Shown one piece after another: positions 1 to 8,766 of a DNA stretch of 64,000 nt. The position numbers and the translations under genes are program-made. The DNA is from Janthinobacterium sp. TB1-E2 (GTDB taxonomy: Bacteria; Pseudomonadota; Gammaproteobacteria; Burkholderiales; Burkholderiaceae_D). Within the stretch, counting starts at the first letter, position 1. The number at the start of each line of letters is the position of its first letter. The notes under the pieces are model-generated. The model ran no database searches. It saw only the letters and a program-made list of their open reading frames with translations, and was not told the DNA's origin. The stretch is taken from assembly GCF_036885605.1 (NCBI RefSeq), contig NZ_CP142523.1, positions 4,898,001-4,962,000 on the forward strand, given 5' to 3'.

Positions 1-412
1 TGCCGCGATAGCTTTCGCTCCGGCGCGGCTGGCCGGGCAGCGTTTCGGCCTTGCTCAGGCGGCGCTTCTCATACCCGAGCGCGGCGCCACCTTGCGGCAG
101 GAAGCCCTGCCGGTCTTCGCGCAGCAAGGCTTTTGCCTCCGCGAGCCGGGCGGCAGCGATGCCGACGTCGTGGTTGGCCGCCAGCGCCCGCTGGATCAGG
201 GTGACCAGCGCCGGGTCGTCGAAGCTGCGCCACCACTCCACCTCGACCGCTCCCGGCGCGAGACCGGCGTAGGCCTGGCCTGCGCTGCCGGAAAACTGCG
301 ATGCGGACAGCGGCGGCGGCAAAGGCGTCGCATAATCGGGGCCGACCGCGCAGCCGGCCAGCAACGTGAGCCCATTCAATGAGACTAAAATTGTTTGATA
401 CGGGCGATTCAT
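1..412 (-). CDS. Outer membrane efflux lipoprotein, NodT/OprM family (N-terminal part, cut by window edge)
   Basis: Only the first 137 or so codons lie in the window. The protein starts MNRPYQ and has a lipoprotein signal ending LLAGC, so Cys21 would be lipidated. It is followed by the typical AVGPDY and WWRSFDDPALVTLIQRALAANHD stretches of the outer membrane factor family. Such proteins form the trimeric outer membrane channel of tripartite RND pumps. Its ATG overlaps the stop codon of the pump gene upstream (ATGA), so the three genes form one operon: adaptor, pump, channel. The substrate cannot be read from the sequence. The 3' end is outside the window. Confidence 0.9.
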   Translation of the reverse strand, partial: MNRPYQTILVSLNGLTLLAGCAVGPDYATPLPPPLSASQFSGSAGQAYAGLAPGAVEVEWWRSFDDPALVTLIQRALAANHDVGIAAARLAEAKALLREDRQGFLPQGGAALGYEKRRLSKAETLPGQPRRSESYRG

Positions 413-3400
413 GTCGTGCTCCTGTCCATGCTTGTCTTGGTAATTGGCGTGTGGCGCTCGAAGCGGGCCGCCAGAGCGCGCATCACCACATAAAACACGG
501 GCGTGAGGAACAGTCCGAACAGTGTCACGCCCAGCATGCCGGCGAACACCGCGATCCCCATGGCCTGGCGCATCTCGGAGCCGGCGCCACTGGCAAAAAC
601 CAGCGGCACGACGCCAGCGATGAAGGCAAGCGAGGTCATCAGGATGGGCCGTAGCCGCAACCGGCAAGCCTCGATGACGGCATCGAGCGCGCTCGCCCCT
701 TCCATTTCCAGGCTACGTGCGAACTCGACAATGAGGATGGCGTTCTTGGCCGCCAGTCCGACGAGCACGATCAGTCCGATCTGCACAAAGATATTGTTGT
801 CGCCACCCGCCAGCCACACGCCGATGATCGCGCTCAGCAAGCACATCGGTACGATCAGCAGGACGGCCAGCGGCAGCAGCCAGCTGTTGTACTGTGCGGC
901 CAGGATCAGATAGGCGAGCAGCACACACAGCGGGAAGATGAACAGCGCCGAATCGCCGGCCAGCTTTTGCTGGTAGGTAAGGTCGGTCCATTCAAAGCTC
1001 ATGCCTTCAGGCAGCACCTCCTTCGCCAGCCGTTCCATGACCGCCACGGCCTGCCCCGAACTGACGCCTGGCATCGCGCCGCCCGAGATGTCGGCCGAAG
1101 GATAGCCATTGTAGTGAACCACGCGGTCCGGACCGGAACTGGGCGTGACGGTGACAAACGACGACAAGGGCAGCATGTCGCCGGCCGCATTGCGTACCTG
1201 CAAGCGGCCGATGGCCTCGGCCTGCATGCGATGCTCGGCATCGGCCTGGGCCGTCACCTTGTAGGTCCGGCCGAAGCGGTTGAAGTCGTTGACGTAGAGG
1301 GAACCGAGGTAGATCTGCAACGATTCGAACACGTCGGCCAGGCGCACTCCCTGGCTCTTGACCTGGGTACGGTCGATGGCGACCTCGAGCTGCGGGGCAT
1401 TGACGTCCAGGCTGGTCATGAGGCCGGCCACCTGTCCCGACTCGCTTGCCTTGGTCATCAGGATATGCGTCTGCCGCACCAGGGCATCGAGCCCGGCGCT
1501 GCCACGGTCCTCGACCAGCATCTTGAAACCACCGGTCGCGCCAAGGCCGGGCACTGGCGGCGGCGGGAACACGCCGAGGAAACCGTCGGGAATGCCAGCG
1601 AACTTCGCCTGCAGGCGCCCGGCAATCGCATTCGCCGTGAGGTCGGGCGTCGTGCGCGCCTTGAACGGGTCGAGCATGACGAACATGACGGCCGCGTTCG
1701 GCACGTTGACGAAGCCGTTGATCGACAAGCCGGGGAAGGCGACGACGCTTTCGACGCCAGGCTCGGCCAGCGCAATCTTCGACATCTGCTTGGCGACCGC
1801 GTCGGTACGGTCCAGCGATGACGAGTTGGGCAACTGCGCGATCGCCACCAGATAGTATTTGTCCTGCATCGGCACGAAGCCCGGCGGCACGGCCTTGAAG
1901 CCGAAGAAGGTCAGCGCAAGCAGGCCGCCGTACACGAGCAAGGCCATGCCGCTGACCCTGACGACTTTGCGCACCGTGTTGCCATACGCATCCGGCGCGC
2001 GCTGGAACGGCCGGCCCAGCATCTGCAACAGGCGCTCGGCGCGGCCACGCAGGCTGCGTGGATCATGCACGGCCTCGGCCTCGGCCCCGGCCCCGGCCTT
2101 GACCTTGCCTGGCTTGAGCAGGAGGCCGGCAAGCGCCGGGCTGAGCGTGAGCGAATTGACGGCCGACAGGATGGTCGAGATGGCGATCGTCAGCGCGAAC
2201 TGGCGGTAGAACTCGCCCTGCAGGCCGCTCAGGAAGGCGGTCGGAATGAACACGGCGGCAAGCACCGAAGTGATCGCGATGATGGGGCCCGTGACCTCAT
2301 CCATGGCGCGCCTTGCCGCTTGCCTGGGCTCCTCGCCATTTTCGATGTGGCGTTCGACGTTCTCGACCACCACGATGGCGTCATCGACGACGATGCCGAT
2401 CGACAGCACCAGGCCGAACAGGGATAGCGTGTTGAGCGAAAAGCCCATCAGATGCATGACGGCGAAGGTGCCGATCAGCGACACCGGTACCGCCATGAGG
2501 GGGATCAGCGAGGCGCGCCAGTTGCGCAGGAACAGCACCACCACGATGACGACGAGAATGATCGCCTCCAGCAAGGTCGTTGCCACCGATTCCAGCGAGG
2601 CACGCACAAAGACCGTCGGGTCATAGGCGATGCGCGAGCTCAGTCCCGCCGGGAAATTTTCCTCCAGCCGCTGCATGGTATCGCGTACCGCCTGCGCAAC
2701 GTCGAGCGCATTGGCGCCTGGGCTTTGAATGATTTGCAAGGCGACGGCCGGCTCGCCGTCCAGCAAGCTGCGCAGCGCATACGCGTCGGCGCCCATTTCG
2801 ATGCGGGCCACGTCGCGCAAGCGCGTCACCTGGCCTTCGGCGCCCGTGCGGATGATGATGTCGCCGAACTGTTCCTCGTCGGTCAAGCGTCCGAGCGTGT
2901 TGACCGTCACCTGGAAGGCGGCGCTGGAATCGGGAGACTGGCCGACGGAACCGGCGGCCACCTGCACGTTCTGTTCGCGCACGGCGGCAATCACCTCGCC
3001 GGCCGTCAGGCCGCGTGCGGCGATCAGGTTCGGATCGAGCCACAGCCGCATGCTGTATTCGCCCGCGCCCCAGACGAGGACGTCGCTGATGCCGGGGATG
3101 CGGGACAGCTCGTCGCGCACCTGCAGGTAGGCGTAATTCGATATGTACAGGGGATCGTAGCGCTTGTCGGGCGACAGCAGGTGCACCACCATCAGGATGT
3201 CCGGCGAGGTTTTCTGCGTGACGACGCCCTGGCGCTGCACTTCTTCAGGCAAACGCGGCAGCGCGCGCGCGACCCGGTTCTGCACCTGGACCTGCGCCAT
3301 GTCGGCATTCGTCCCCTGCGCGAAAGTGACGGTCAAGGTCATGCGGCCGTCGGTTGCCGATTGGGACGACATGTACTGCATGCCCTCGACCCCGGTGATG

Positions 3401-3609
3401 GCCTGCTCGAGCGGCGCCGCCACCGTTTCGGCGATCACCTTGGGATTGGCGCCAGGATAGGCGGCGCTCACCTGCACGGTCGGCGGCGTCACGGCAGGAT
3501 ACTCGCTGAGCGGCATCTGGAAGAAAGCAACGATGCCGGCGAGCACCATCAGGACCGAAAGGACGATGGCAAAGATCGGGCGGTCGATGAAGAAACGTGG
3601 GAAAGACAT
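409..3609 (-). CDS. RND efflux pump inner membrane subunit, HAE1 (AcrB/MexB) family
   Basis: The 1066-residue length fits the hydrophobe/amphiphile efflux family of proton-driven multidrug transporters. The start [19 protein letters not shown] is the family's first membrane helix. The proton-relay segment [17 protein letters not shown] in TM4 has the paired aspartates, and [14 protein letters not shown] in TM10 has the conserved lysine. An Ala/Gly/Glu-rich insert (KAGAGAEAEA) lies in the central cytoplasmic loop near residue 505. The gene overlaps the adaptor's stop by one base and ends in ATGA overlap with the channel gene. It would export hydrophobic or amphiphilic compounds. The specific substrate is unknown. 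Confidence 0.95.
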   Translation of the reverse strand: MSFPRFFIDRPIFAIVLSVLMVLAGIVAFFQMPLSEYPAVTPPTVQVSAAYPGANPKVIAETVAAPLEQAITGVEGMQYMSSQSATDGRMTLTVTFAQGTNADMAQVQVQNRVARALPRLPEEVQRQGVVTQKTSPDILMVVHLLSPDKRYDPLYISNYAYLQVRDELSRIPGISDVLVWGAGEYSMRLWLDPNLIAARGLTAGEVIAAVREQNVQVAAGSVGQSPDSSAAFQVTVNTLGRLTDEEQFGDIIIRTGAEGQVTRLRDVARIEMGADAYALRSLLDGEPAVALQIIQSPGANALDVAQAVRDTMQRLEENFPAGLSSRIAYDPTVFVRASLESVATTLLEAIILVVIVVVLFLRNWRASLIPLMAVPVSLIGTFAVMHLMGFSLNTLSLFGLVLSIGIVVDDAIVVVENVERHIENGEEPRQAARRAMDEVTGPIIAITSVLAAVFIPTAFLSGLQGEFYRQFALTIAISTILSAVNSLTLSPALAGLLLKPGKVKAGAGAEAEAVHDPRSLRGRAERLLQMLGRPFQRAPDAYGNTVRKVVRVSGMALLVYGGLLALTFFGFKAVPPGFVPMQDKYYLVAIAQLPNSSSLDRTDAVAKQMSKIALAEPGVESVVAFPGLSINGFVNVPNAAVMFVMLDPFKARTTPDLTANAIAGRLQAKFAGIPDGFLGVFPPPPVPGLGATGGFKMLVEDRGSAGLDALVRQTHILMTKASESGQVAGLMTSLDVNAPQLEVAIDRTQVKSQGVRLADVFESLQIYLGSLYVNDFNRFGRTYKVTAQADAEHRMQAEAIGRLQVRNAAGDMLPLSSFVTVTPSSGPDRVVHYNGYPSADISGGAMPGVSSGQAVAVMERLAKEVLPEGMSFEWTDLTYQQKLAGDSALFIFPLCVLLAYLILAAQYNSWLLPLAVLLIVPMCLLSAIIGVWLAGGDNNIFVQIGLIVLVGLAAKNAILIVEFARSLEMEGASALDAVIEACRLRLRPILMTSLAFIAGVVPLVFASGAGSEMRQAMGIAVFAGMLGVTLFGLFLTPVFYVVMRALAARFERHTPITKTSMDRSTT

Positions 3610-4772
3610 TACGCGGCTCCCGAGGTTTTCGGCACGGTGATGGGCGTGCCGTCAATGCCGGCCGGCTGCGGCGTCACCTGCATGCCAGGGCGCACGAGTC
3701 CCTTGACGACGATGCGCTCGCCGGGCTGCAGCCCCTGCTCGATCACGCGCAAACCGTCGACCATCGGGCCAAGCTCGACGGGACGGAACTCCGTCTTGTC
3801 GCCTTTGCCGACCACGAGCACATAGCGGCGCCCCTGGTCGGTGCCTATCGATTGATCGGAAACGAGCACCCTGGCTTGCTGCGCCCCCGTCTCCAGCCTG
3901 ACCTTGGCAAACAGGCCGGGCGTCAGTTTGCCATCGGGGTTGTCGACCACGGCGCGGACACGCACCGTTCCCGTCCCGCGGTCAGCGGCGTTGGCCAGGA
4001 AATCGACACGGCCGGGACGTACATATGTCTTGTCCGTGGCCAGCGCCACCATGACCTTGGCCGCCTGCGTTCCACGCACAGCGGCGCTGGCCCGGCCGGC
4101 GGCGAGCGAGCGCAAATAGGTACGCTCATCGACATCGAAATAGACGTGCAGGGGATCGATGGAAACGATCGTCGTCAGGGGTGTCACGCCGCTGGCGACA
4201 TAGTTGCCCTCGGTGACCAGGACTTGGCCGACTCGTCCGCTGATCGGCGCCGTGACGCGCGTGAAACCGAGCTCCAGTTGCGCGGCGTCGAGCGCGGCCT
4301 TGGCGGCGTCGACCTGTGCCTTGCCCGCATGCAGCGCCGCCGTCGCCACGTCGAGACGGTCGCGCGCGACGATCTTCGTGGCGAACATCTGTTCGGCCCG
4401 CTCATGCTCGGCCTGGGCCAGCATCGACGCCGCCTCAGCCTCGCGCAAGCGCGCTGTGGCGGCATGCACCGCAGCCTGGAACACGCGCGGATCGATCACA
4501 AAGAGCTTGCTGCCCTTCTCGACAAAGCGGCCTTCCGGCACGCTCACGTCCTGCAGGTAGCCGGCCACCTGCGGGCGCAACTCAACCCGCTTGACGGCGG
4601 TCAGCGAGCCGTTGAACTCGACGTAGGGTGTTGCCTGGCGAACGACCACTTCGGCAACGGGAACGCTGGGCGGCTTGGCCGCAGCGGCAGGCGATGCCGT
4701 CTGCTTGCATCCGCTGACGGCAAGCGCGGTGACCAGCACTGCGGGGATCAGAATTATTGGTGTGACTTTCAT
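3609..4772 (-). CDS. RND periplasmic adaptor (membrane fusion) lipoprotein, AcrA/MexA family
   Basis: The adaptor bridges the pump and outer membrane channel. I chose the ATG giving MKVTPIILIP because an AAAGG ribosome site lies about 7 bases upstream. This start gives a clean lipoprotein signal with lipobox LAVSGC (Cys22). Earlier in-frame ATGs at 4823, 4802 and 4775 would add up to 17 residues. Barrel-sandwich halves are visible (VELRPQVAGYLQDV and FTRVTAPISGRVGQV), with an Ala-rich alpha-hairpin between them. Its stop overlaps the pump start (TAATG). It is first gene of the operon, and a prophage remnant begins about 110 bp upstream, so the promoter must lie in a very short space. Confidence 0.93.
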   Translation of the reverse strand: MKVTPIILIPAVLVTALAVSGCKQTASPAAAAKPPSVPVAEVVVRQATPYVEFNGSLTAVKRVELRPQVAGYLQDVSVPEGRFVEKGSKLFVIDPRVFQAAVHAATARLREAEAASMLAQAEHERAEQMFATKIVARDRLDVATAALHAGKAQVDAAKAALDAAQLELGFTRVTAPISGRVGQVLVTEGNYVASGVTPLTTIVSIDPLHVYFDVDERTYLRSLAAGRASAAVRGTQAAKVMVALATDKTYVRPGRVDFLANAADRGTGTVRVRAVVDNPDGKLTPGLFAKVRLETGAQQARVLVSDQSIGTDQGRRYVLVVGKGDKTEFRPVELGPMVDGLRVIEQGLQPGERIVVKGLVRPGMQVTPQPAGIDGTPITVPKTSGAA

Positions 4773-4879
4773 CATTGTGCCTTTCGCGACTGGAGTCGAC
4801 ATGGTTTTGTTGAGCTGAAACAACTCCCATCGCCTTTATCCGACCTGACACACTTGGAAGGTCAAGCTTTTTTATCGAT

Positions 4880-5305
4880 GTGAGGACTGGGGCGGCTCGG
4901 CGCGGTGATGCGCACCGTGTCGAAACTTCCTTGGCGCGTATGGCCGCCGCCATCTCCGCCCTGCAGCGCAACCATGACCGCCTGCTGGTCTTCGCCGACG
5001 AGGGCAATGTGGTGGCCCTGATCGCCTGGCTGAAAGTCCACCAGCTCGACCTGATGGCCAACGAAGAAAGGCGCAAGCACGGCATCGCCTTCGAGGTCGA
5101 TTTTAATAACCACGAAACGGTCGATATTTCCATCAAGCTGGACCTGACCGAACGCGTGGCCGTCAAGACCGGCGAGGTGGGCCGCCTCGACATCAAACAC
5201 CTGGCCGAGATACAGCACATGCCGGCCTACGCGGACGAGTTCTGGAAACTGTATGACGGCGAGACACTTCTGCCCGAATGGCGCACGCCCGAGGCAACGC
5301 CATGA
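4880..5305 (+). pseudogene. P2-like phage tail completion protein R, decayed (first copy)
   Basis: The reading frame matches phage P2 gpR: HDRLLVFADEG, then VALIAWLKVHQLDLM, FEVDFNNHETVDISIKLDLTERV and a C-terminal EFWKLYDGETLLPEW. In P2 gpR about 33 residues, including a SLSFE..YTLN strand, lie between the 'FVDNG' and 'LAWL' segments. Here FADEGNVV runs directly into ALIAWL, so roughly 100 bp have been lost in frame. The N-terminus is not recognisable either. Its TGA overlaps the ATG of the S-like gene (ATGA), the normal P2 arrangement. In P2 the product helps finish the tail tube end and join tail to head. Confidence 0.8.
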
Positions 5306-5771
5306 GCGGCAACCTGCACACTTTGGCAACCTTGGCCAGCGCCCTGCTGGCCAAGCTGCAACCGGCCCAGCGTCGCGCCATCAATCACAAGGTCGCCATC
5401 GACCTGCGCCGCAGCCAGACGCAGCGCATCAAGGCACAGCAGGGGCCTGATGGCGCCGCGTATCCGACACGCAAGCGGCGCAAGGAATTCAAGAGGAAGA
5501 ATGGGCGGATCAAGCGGCAGAAAGCGGCCATGTTCGCCAAAATTCGCACAGCCAAATACCTGAAAGTGAAGGCGACAGGCGACCAGATCGACGTCGGCTT
5601 CTTTGGCTGGGTGGCGCGCGTGGCGCATGTGCATCAATTTGGCCAGCCCGACCGCGTTACCAAAAAAAGGGGCCCGTCTACAAGTACCCGGAGCGGCCGT
5701 TTCTGGGCTTGAGTGAACCGGATAGGACGTTGATACGCGAATCGCTGCTGCGTCACATGGAAAAAAACTAA
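5302..5771 (+). pseudogene. P2-like phage tail completion/virion morphogenesis protein S, frameshifted (first copy)
   Basis: The protein starts MSGNLHTLATLASALLAKLQ and contains LRRSQTQRIKAQQGPDG, KRRKEFKRKNGRIKRQ and GFFGWVARVAHVHQFGQ, as in the P2 gpS (virion morphogenesis) family. At the seven-A run before the G run near 5660 the frame breaks. The expected family ending (KYPERPFLGL..., finishing HMEKN) continues in another frame to the TAA at 5769-5771. One missing A would explain it. The unshifted frame stops at 5712. This is real decay or a homopolymer sequencing error. A second, differently broken copy lies at 6484. Confidence 0.8.
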
Positions 5772-5886
5772 GATGCTTCAATGCAAACTTCAACTGACAT
5801 CAGTTATCAAATGAGTTAGAGTCGCGTGATATTGGCCGGTACCGGCCAAACGCAGCCACATTTACAGTTATCCTTAGTACCCAACT

Positions 5887-6300
5887 ATGAAAAAAAATAT
5901 CGTTATTTTACTCGCCACGTTGTGTTGCGGATGTGCGAGCAATAAGCCACCTATCAGCATGCATGCAACCACACCGCCAGGAACAGAAAAACTCTTGGCG
6001 AACGCCTACCGGTTAATTGATGCCTATCAGCAAGATGACGCCAAGACTTGGAACAACCTTGTTTGCATGGCGTTATCACACGAGAATGTGATTGGTCTGG
6101 CAGCAGTCAAATCTTGGGGGAAAATTCAATCCCCTCGCCTTGTGTCTGTTTCCGCCGTCTCCGATGCGGCAAACGCATTGCCCGGACATGAACGGCCGAT
6201 GGTCGCTATTGAAGTCCAGGCAGAGAACTACCCTTCCAGAGAATATGAGATCAGGTTTTATGAAAGCAGTGACAGAGAATGTGTCCTTGTAACTTTTTAG
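5887..6300 (+). CDS. Small putative lipoprotein, phage cargo gene of unknown function
   Basis: The 137-residue protein begins MKKNIVILLATLCCGCAS. This is a short signal with lipobox TLCCGC, so Cys16 or so should be lipidated after cleavage. No membrane helix follows. The mature part has no family I recognise and ends REYEIRFYESSDRECVLVTF. The gene is clearly AT-richer than the flanking R-S phage genes, a sign of separate transfer. It sits directly after the first gene S remnant and before the second R-S remnant, so it looks like a lysogenic-conversion (moron) gene. A surface-exclusion or envelope role is possible but is only a guess. Confidence 0.7.
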   Translation: MKKNIVILLATLCCGCASNKPPISMHATTPPGTEKLLANAYRLIDAYQQDDAKTWNNLVCMALSHENVIGLAAVKSWGKIQSPRLVSVSAVSDAANALPGHERPMVAIEVQAENYPSREYEIRFYESSDRECVLVTF

Positions 6301-6343
6301 ATTTGGCACTTTAACTGCAACTACTCATCGGAAATTTCAACTG

Positions 6344-6487
6344 GCGAATGTTGCCCTAACCTTCCGACTGGACATCCAGCACCTGGCCGAGATACAGCAC
6401 ATGCCCGCCTATGCGGACGAGTTCTGGAAGCTGTATGACGGCGAGACCCTGCTGGCCGAATGGCGCACGCCCGAGGCGACAGCATGA
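6344..6487 (+). pseudogene. P2-like phage tail protein R, C-terminal fragment (second copy)
   Basis: Only the end of gene R is present. The run DIQHLAEIQHMPAYADEFW continues to LLAEWRTPEATA and a TGA. It is nearly identical to the end of the first copy at 5179-5305, both in DNA and protein. Similarity starts near 6370, so the left edge is approximate. The stop overlaps the ATG of the second S copy (ATGA), showing that the R-S junction was duplicated as a unit. No start codon or N-terminal part remains, so it cannot make a working protein. Confidence 0.75.
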
Positions 6488-6950
6488 GTGACGACCTGCA
6501 TGCACTGGAAGCCTGGGCCGGCGCCTTGCTGGCCAAGCTGCAGCCAGCCCAGCGCCGCGCCATCAATCACAAGGTGGCCATCGACCTGCGCCGCAGCCAG
6601 GCGCAGCGCATCAAGGCGCAGCAGGCGCCGGACGGTACCGCCTACCCGGCACGCAAGCGGCGCAAGGAATTCAAGGGCAAGAATGGGCGGATCAAGCGGC
6701 AGAAGGCGGCGATGTTTGCCAAGATTCGTACCGCCAAGCACTTGAAATAAAGGCGACCAGCGACCAGATCGAAGTTGGTTTCTTTGGCTGGGTGGCGCGG
6801 GTGGCGCGCGTGCATCAGTTCGGCCAGCACGAGCGAGTAGACAAGAAGGAAGTCATCTACCAATACCCGAGGCGACCGCTACTAGGACTGAATATGTTGG
6901 AATGGAAGTTGGTACGCCATTCTTTGCTGCATCACCTGCAAAGTTCTTAG
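6484..6950 (+). pseudogene. P2-like phage tail completion/virion morphogenesis protein S, frameshifted (second copy)
   Basis: The start MSDDLHALEAWAGALLAKLQ and the KRRKEFKGKNGRIKRQKAAMF core are highly similar to the first copy. The frame stops at 6750, where copy one reads KYLKVKATGDQ and this copy reads KHLK-stop after loss of one base. The remaining C-terminal half (FFGWVARVARVHQFGQ, then YPRRPLLGL) continues in another frame to the TAG at 6948-6950. The break differs from that in copy one, so the two decayed independently after duplication. About 210 bp of AT-rich non-coding DNA separate it from the next gene. Confidence 0.78.
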
Positions 6951-7163
6951 GGAAAATTGAAAATGGCAGATTTTCATCTACCTGATCAGATCATATACAT
7001 AGCGAGCATCGCACTACCTGAACAACACACACACAATTTTATTAAGAAATTCACAATAAAACAACAGAAGGCGAGATGAAAAATAGTTATACGAACTATA
7101 AAATAATTGCCATAAAACAACCAAGTTGATACACTGAAATATCATCAACTCGGAATTTTCACT

Positions 7164-8078
7164 ATGACTGCCAAAAAACACGCACAAATTAGCACTCCTC
7201 AAGATATTGAGGAAACTTCCTTACCAGAAGAATGTTTTGTAATTATGCCAATATCAGATCAATTGGGATATGATTCCGGACATTTCGCCAAAGTTTATGA
7301 AGATATTTTCAAACCAGCATGCCAAATCGCTGGTTATAAGGCAACTAGAGCTGACGATGTTAAAGAAAGCAATTTAATACATCTTGATATTTTGAAGAGG
7401 GTTGTTCACTCGCCTATGGCTATATGTGATCTTAGCAGTCGAAATCCGAACGTATTGTTTGAACTTGGTTTGCGCCAAGCATTTGATAAACCAACAATTC
7501 TGGTTAAAGATGCAGATACACAAGATATTTTCGACATCGCTCCGATTCGCTATACAACCTATCATAAGACACTACGATACAGAGAAGTTTTAGAAGATCA
7601 GAAATCGATCTCTGATGCCATACGCTCTACTCGAGATGCAGCCGGGAAACCGTACAATGTGAATTCCTTAATAAAATTACTTGAACTCTCAAGCCCAGCA
7701 AAAATAATAGAAAACGGCCAGCCCGATCCACAAGGGTATTTTCAAGTATTGATGGCAGAGATCACACAATTAAGACGTGATTTCAGAAGCGAAAAGTTAG
7801 AAACGGGAGAAATGAAAAATTCAACAATGAATTACAACGATGAAATTAGAGGAAAAGCAGAAATATTAAGAAAAAAAGTTCAAAGGATTCAAAACTCTAT
7901 AGCAACAGGATCGAAAGTTGAAAGCCTAGAAGAAAATATTGTCGAATGCATAGAATTGGGAAAAGAAGCTATTATTTATTACAATAGTAATTCCAAATTC
8001 AGGGCGGGACCTCGCCAAAAATCAGTAGAAAACGATTTAATAATATTGGAAAACTTACACATTCAGTGCCTCTTATAA
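7164..8078 (+). CDS. TIR/nucleoside deoxyribosyltransferase-like protein, candidate phage-borne immune effector
   Basis: The protein has 304 residues. Residues 24-115 show a Rossmann-like alpha/beta domain: CFVIMPIS, then YEDIFKPACQIAGY, ICDLSSRNPNVLFELGLRQAF and KPTILVKD. The pattern, with an acidic residue (Asp89) and Glu100 in N-x-x-x-x-E-L-G, resembles the nucleoside 2-deoxyribosyltransferase/TIR superfamily. There the glutamate attacks N-glycosidic bonds of NAD or nucleotides. Residues 190-300 are charged and helical, probably a partner or oligomer region. No signal or membrane helix is seen. The gene is very AT-rich (19 G+C in 60 bases at both 7201-7260 and 7801-7860). It sits between phage genes S and V, a cargo position. 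The effector role is inference. Confidence 0.65.
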   Translation: MTAKKHAQISTPQDIEETSLPEECFVIMPISDQLGYDSGHFAKVYEDIFKPACQIAGYKATRADDVKESNLIHLDILKRVVHSPMAICDLSSRNPNVLFELGLRQAFDKPTILVKDADTQDIFDIAPIRYTTYHKTLRYREVLEDQKSISDAIRSTRDAAGKPYNVNSLIKLLELSSPAKIIENGQPDPQGYFQVLMAEITQLRRDFRSEKLETGEMKNSTMNYNDEIRGKAEILRKKVQRIQNSIATGSKVESLEENIVECIELGKEAIIYYNSNSKFRAGPRQKSVENDLIILENLHIQCLL

Positions 8079-8208
8079 ATTACACCAATAAAATCCGATT
8101 CATTCTGAAAAAATCCGAAGGACTATTACGTACCTTCATCGGCATTAACTCGCTTATCAACCCGCCCCCGTCGTGCATCCGCACGCGGACTTCGGCAACA
8201 TGCACTGC

Positions 8209-8766
8209 ATGAACGCCGACCTTTCCGACCTCACCCGGTCGCTGTAAAACTTGATCCGCTTGGGCACCATTGCCGAGGTCAAAGGGGTCAAGGCGCGCGT
8301 GCGGCTCGGGCCGACACTCACCACGGAATGGCTGAGATGGGCCACGGGCAGCACGCGCACTTGGTCGGCGCCCACCGTGGGCGAACAGGTCATCGTCTTT
8401 GCCACAGGCTGTGGCCTGTCGCGCGGCCTCATCTTGCCGGTGCTGTACTCGCAGGAATTTGACGTAGCCGAATCGAGCGACAGCATCCACACCACGCACT
8501 ATCCTGACGGCGCCGTGGTGCAGTACGGCCATGCGGCACACGCGCTGACGGCCACGCTGCCAGGCAGCACCGCCACCAGCTTGGGCCTTGGTTCGATGTG
8601 GGAGCGCGCAAAGGAGTGCGTTGGTATGAAGGATGACGTGGTATTCCGTGATATCCGGGCCTTGGCGGCCAAGGATGCGGCACGGCACGGCGAGAACCGC
8701 AGCGACATTCAAAAGCGCCGGGTGCACACGTCAGGCAAGACCACGGAATCTACATCAAGGAAGTGA
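8209..8766 (+). pseudogene. P2-like baseplate assembly protein V, broken by a stop codon and with a replaced 3' end
   Basis: Reading from ATG 8209 gives MNADLSDLTRSL, a TAA stop at 8245-8247, then NLIRLGTIAEVKGVKARVRL, WLRWATGSTRTWSAPTVGEQ and YPDGAVVQYGHAAHALTATL. This aligns well with P2 gpV (spike/baseplate hub: R-x-x-NMIRTG, SRTWWAPSVGEQV, FPDGAVIEY). The TAA replaces a residue in the first helix. After about 8577 the family's repetitive C-terminal part (strings of TVTA...) is missing. An unrelated reading frame continues to 8766. The gene is therefore interrupted twice and almost certainly inactive. Confidence 0.75.

Noticed and set aside
7164-8078. Toxin-antitoxin module
   Set aside because: No small partner gene lies next to the TIR-like gene; the 210 bp upstream and the 130 bp downstream have no convincing second frame.
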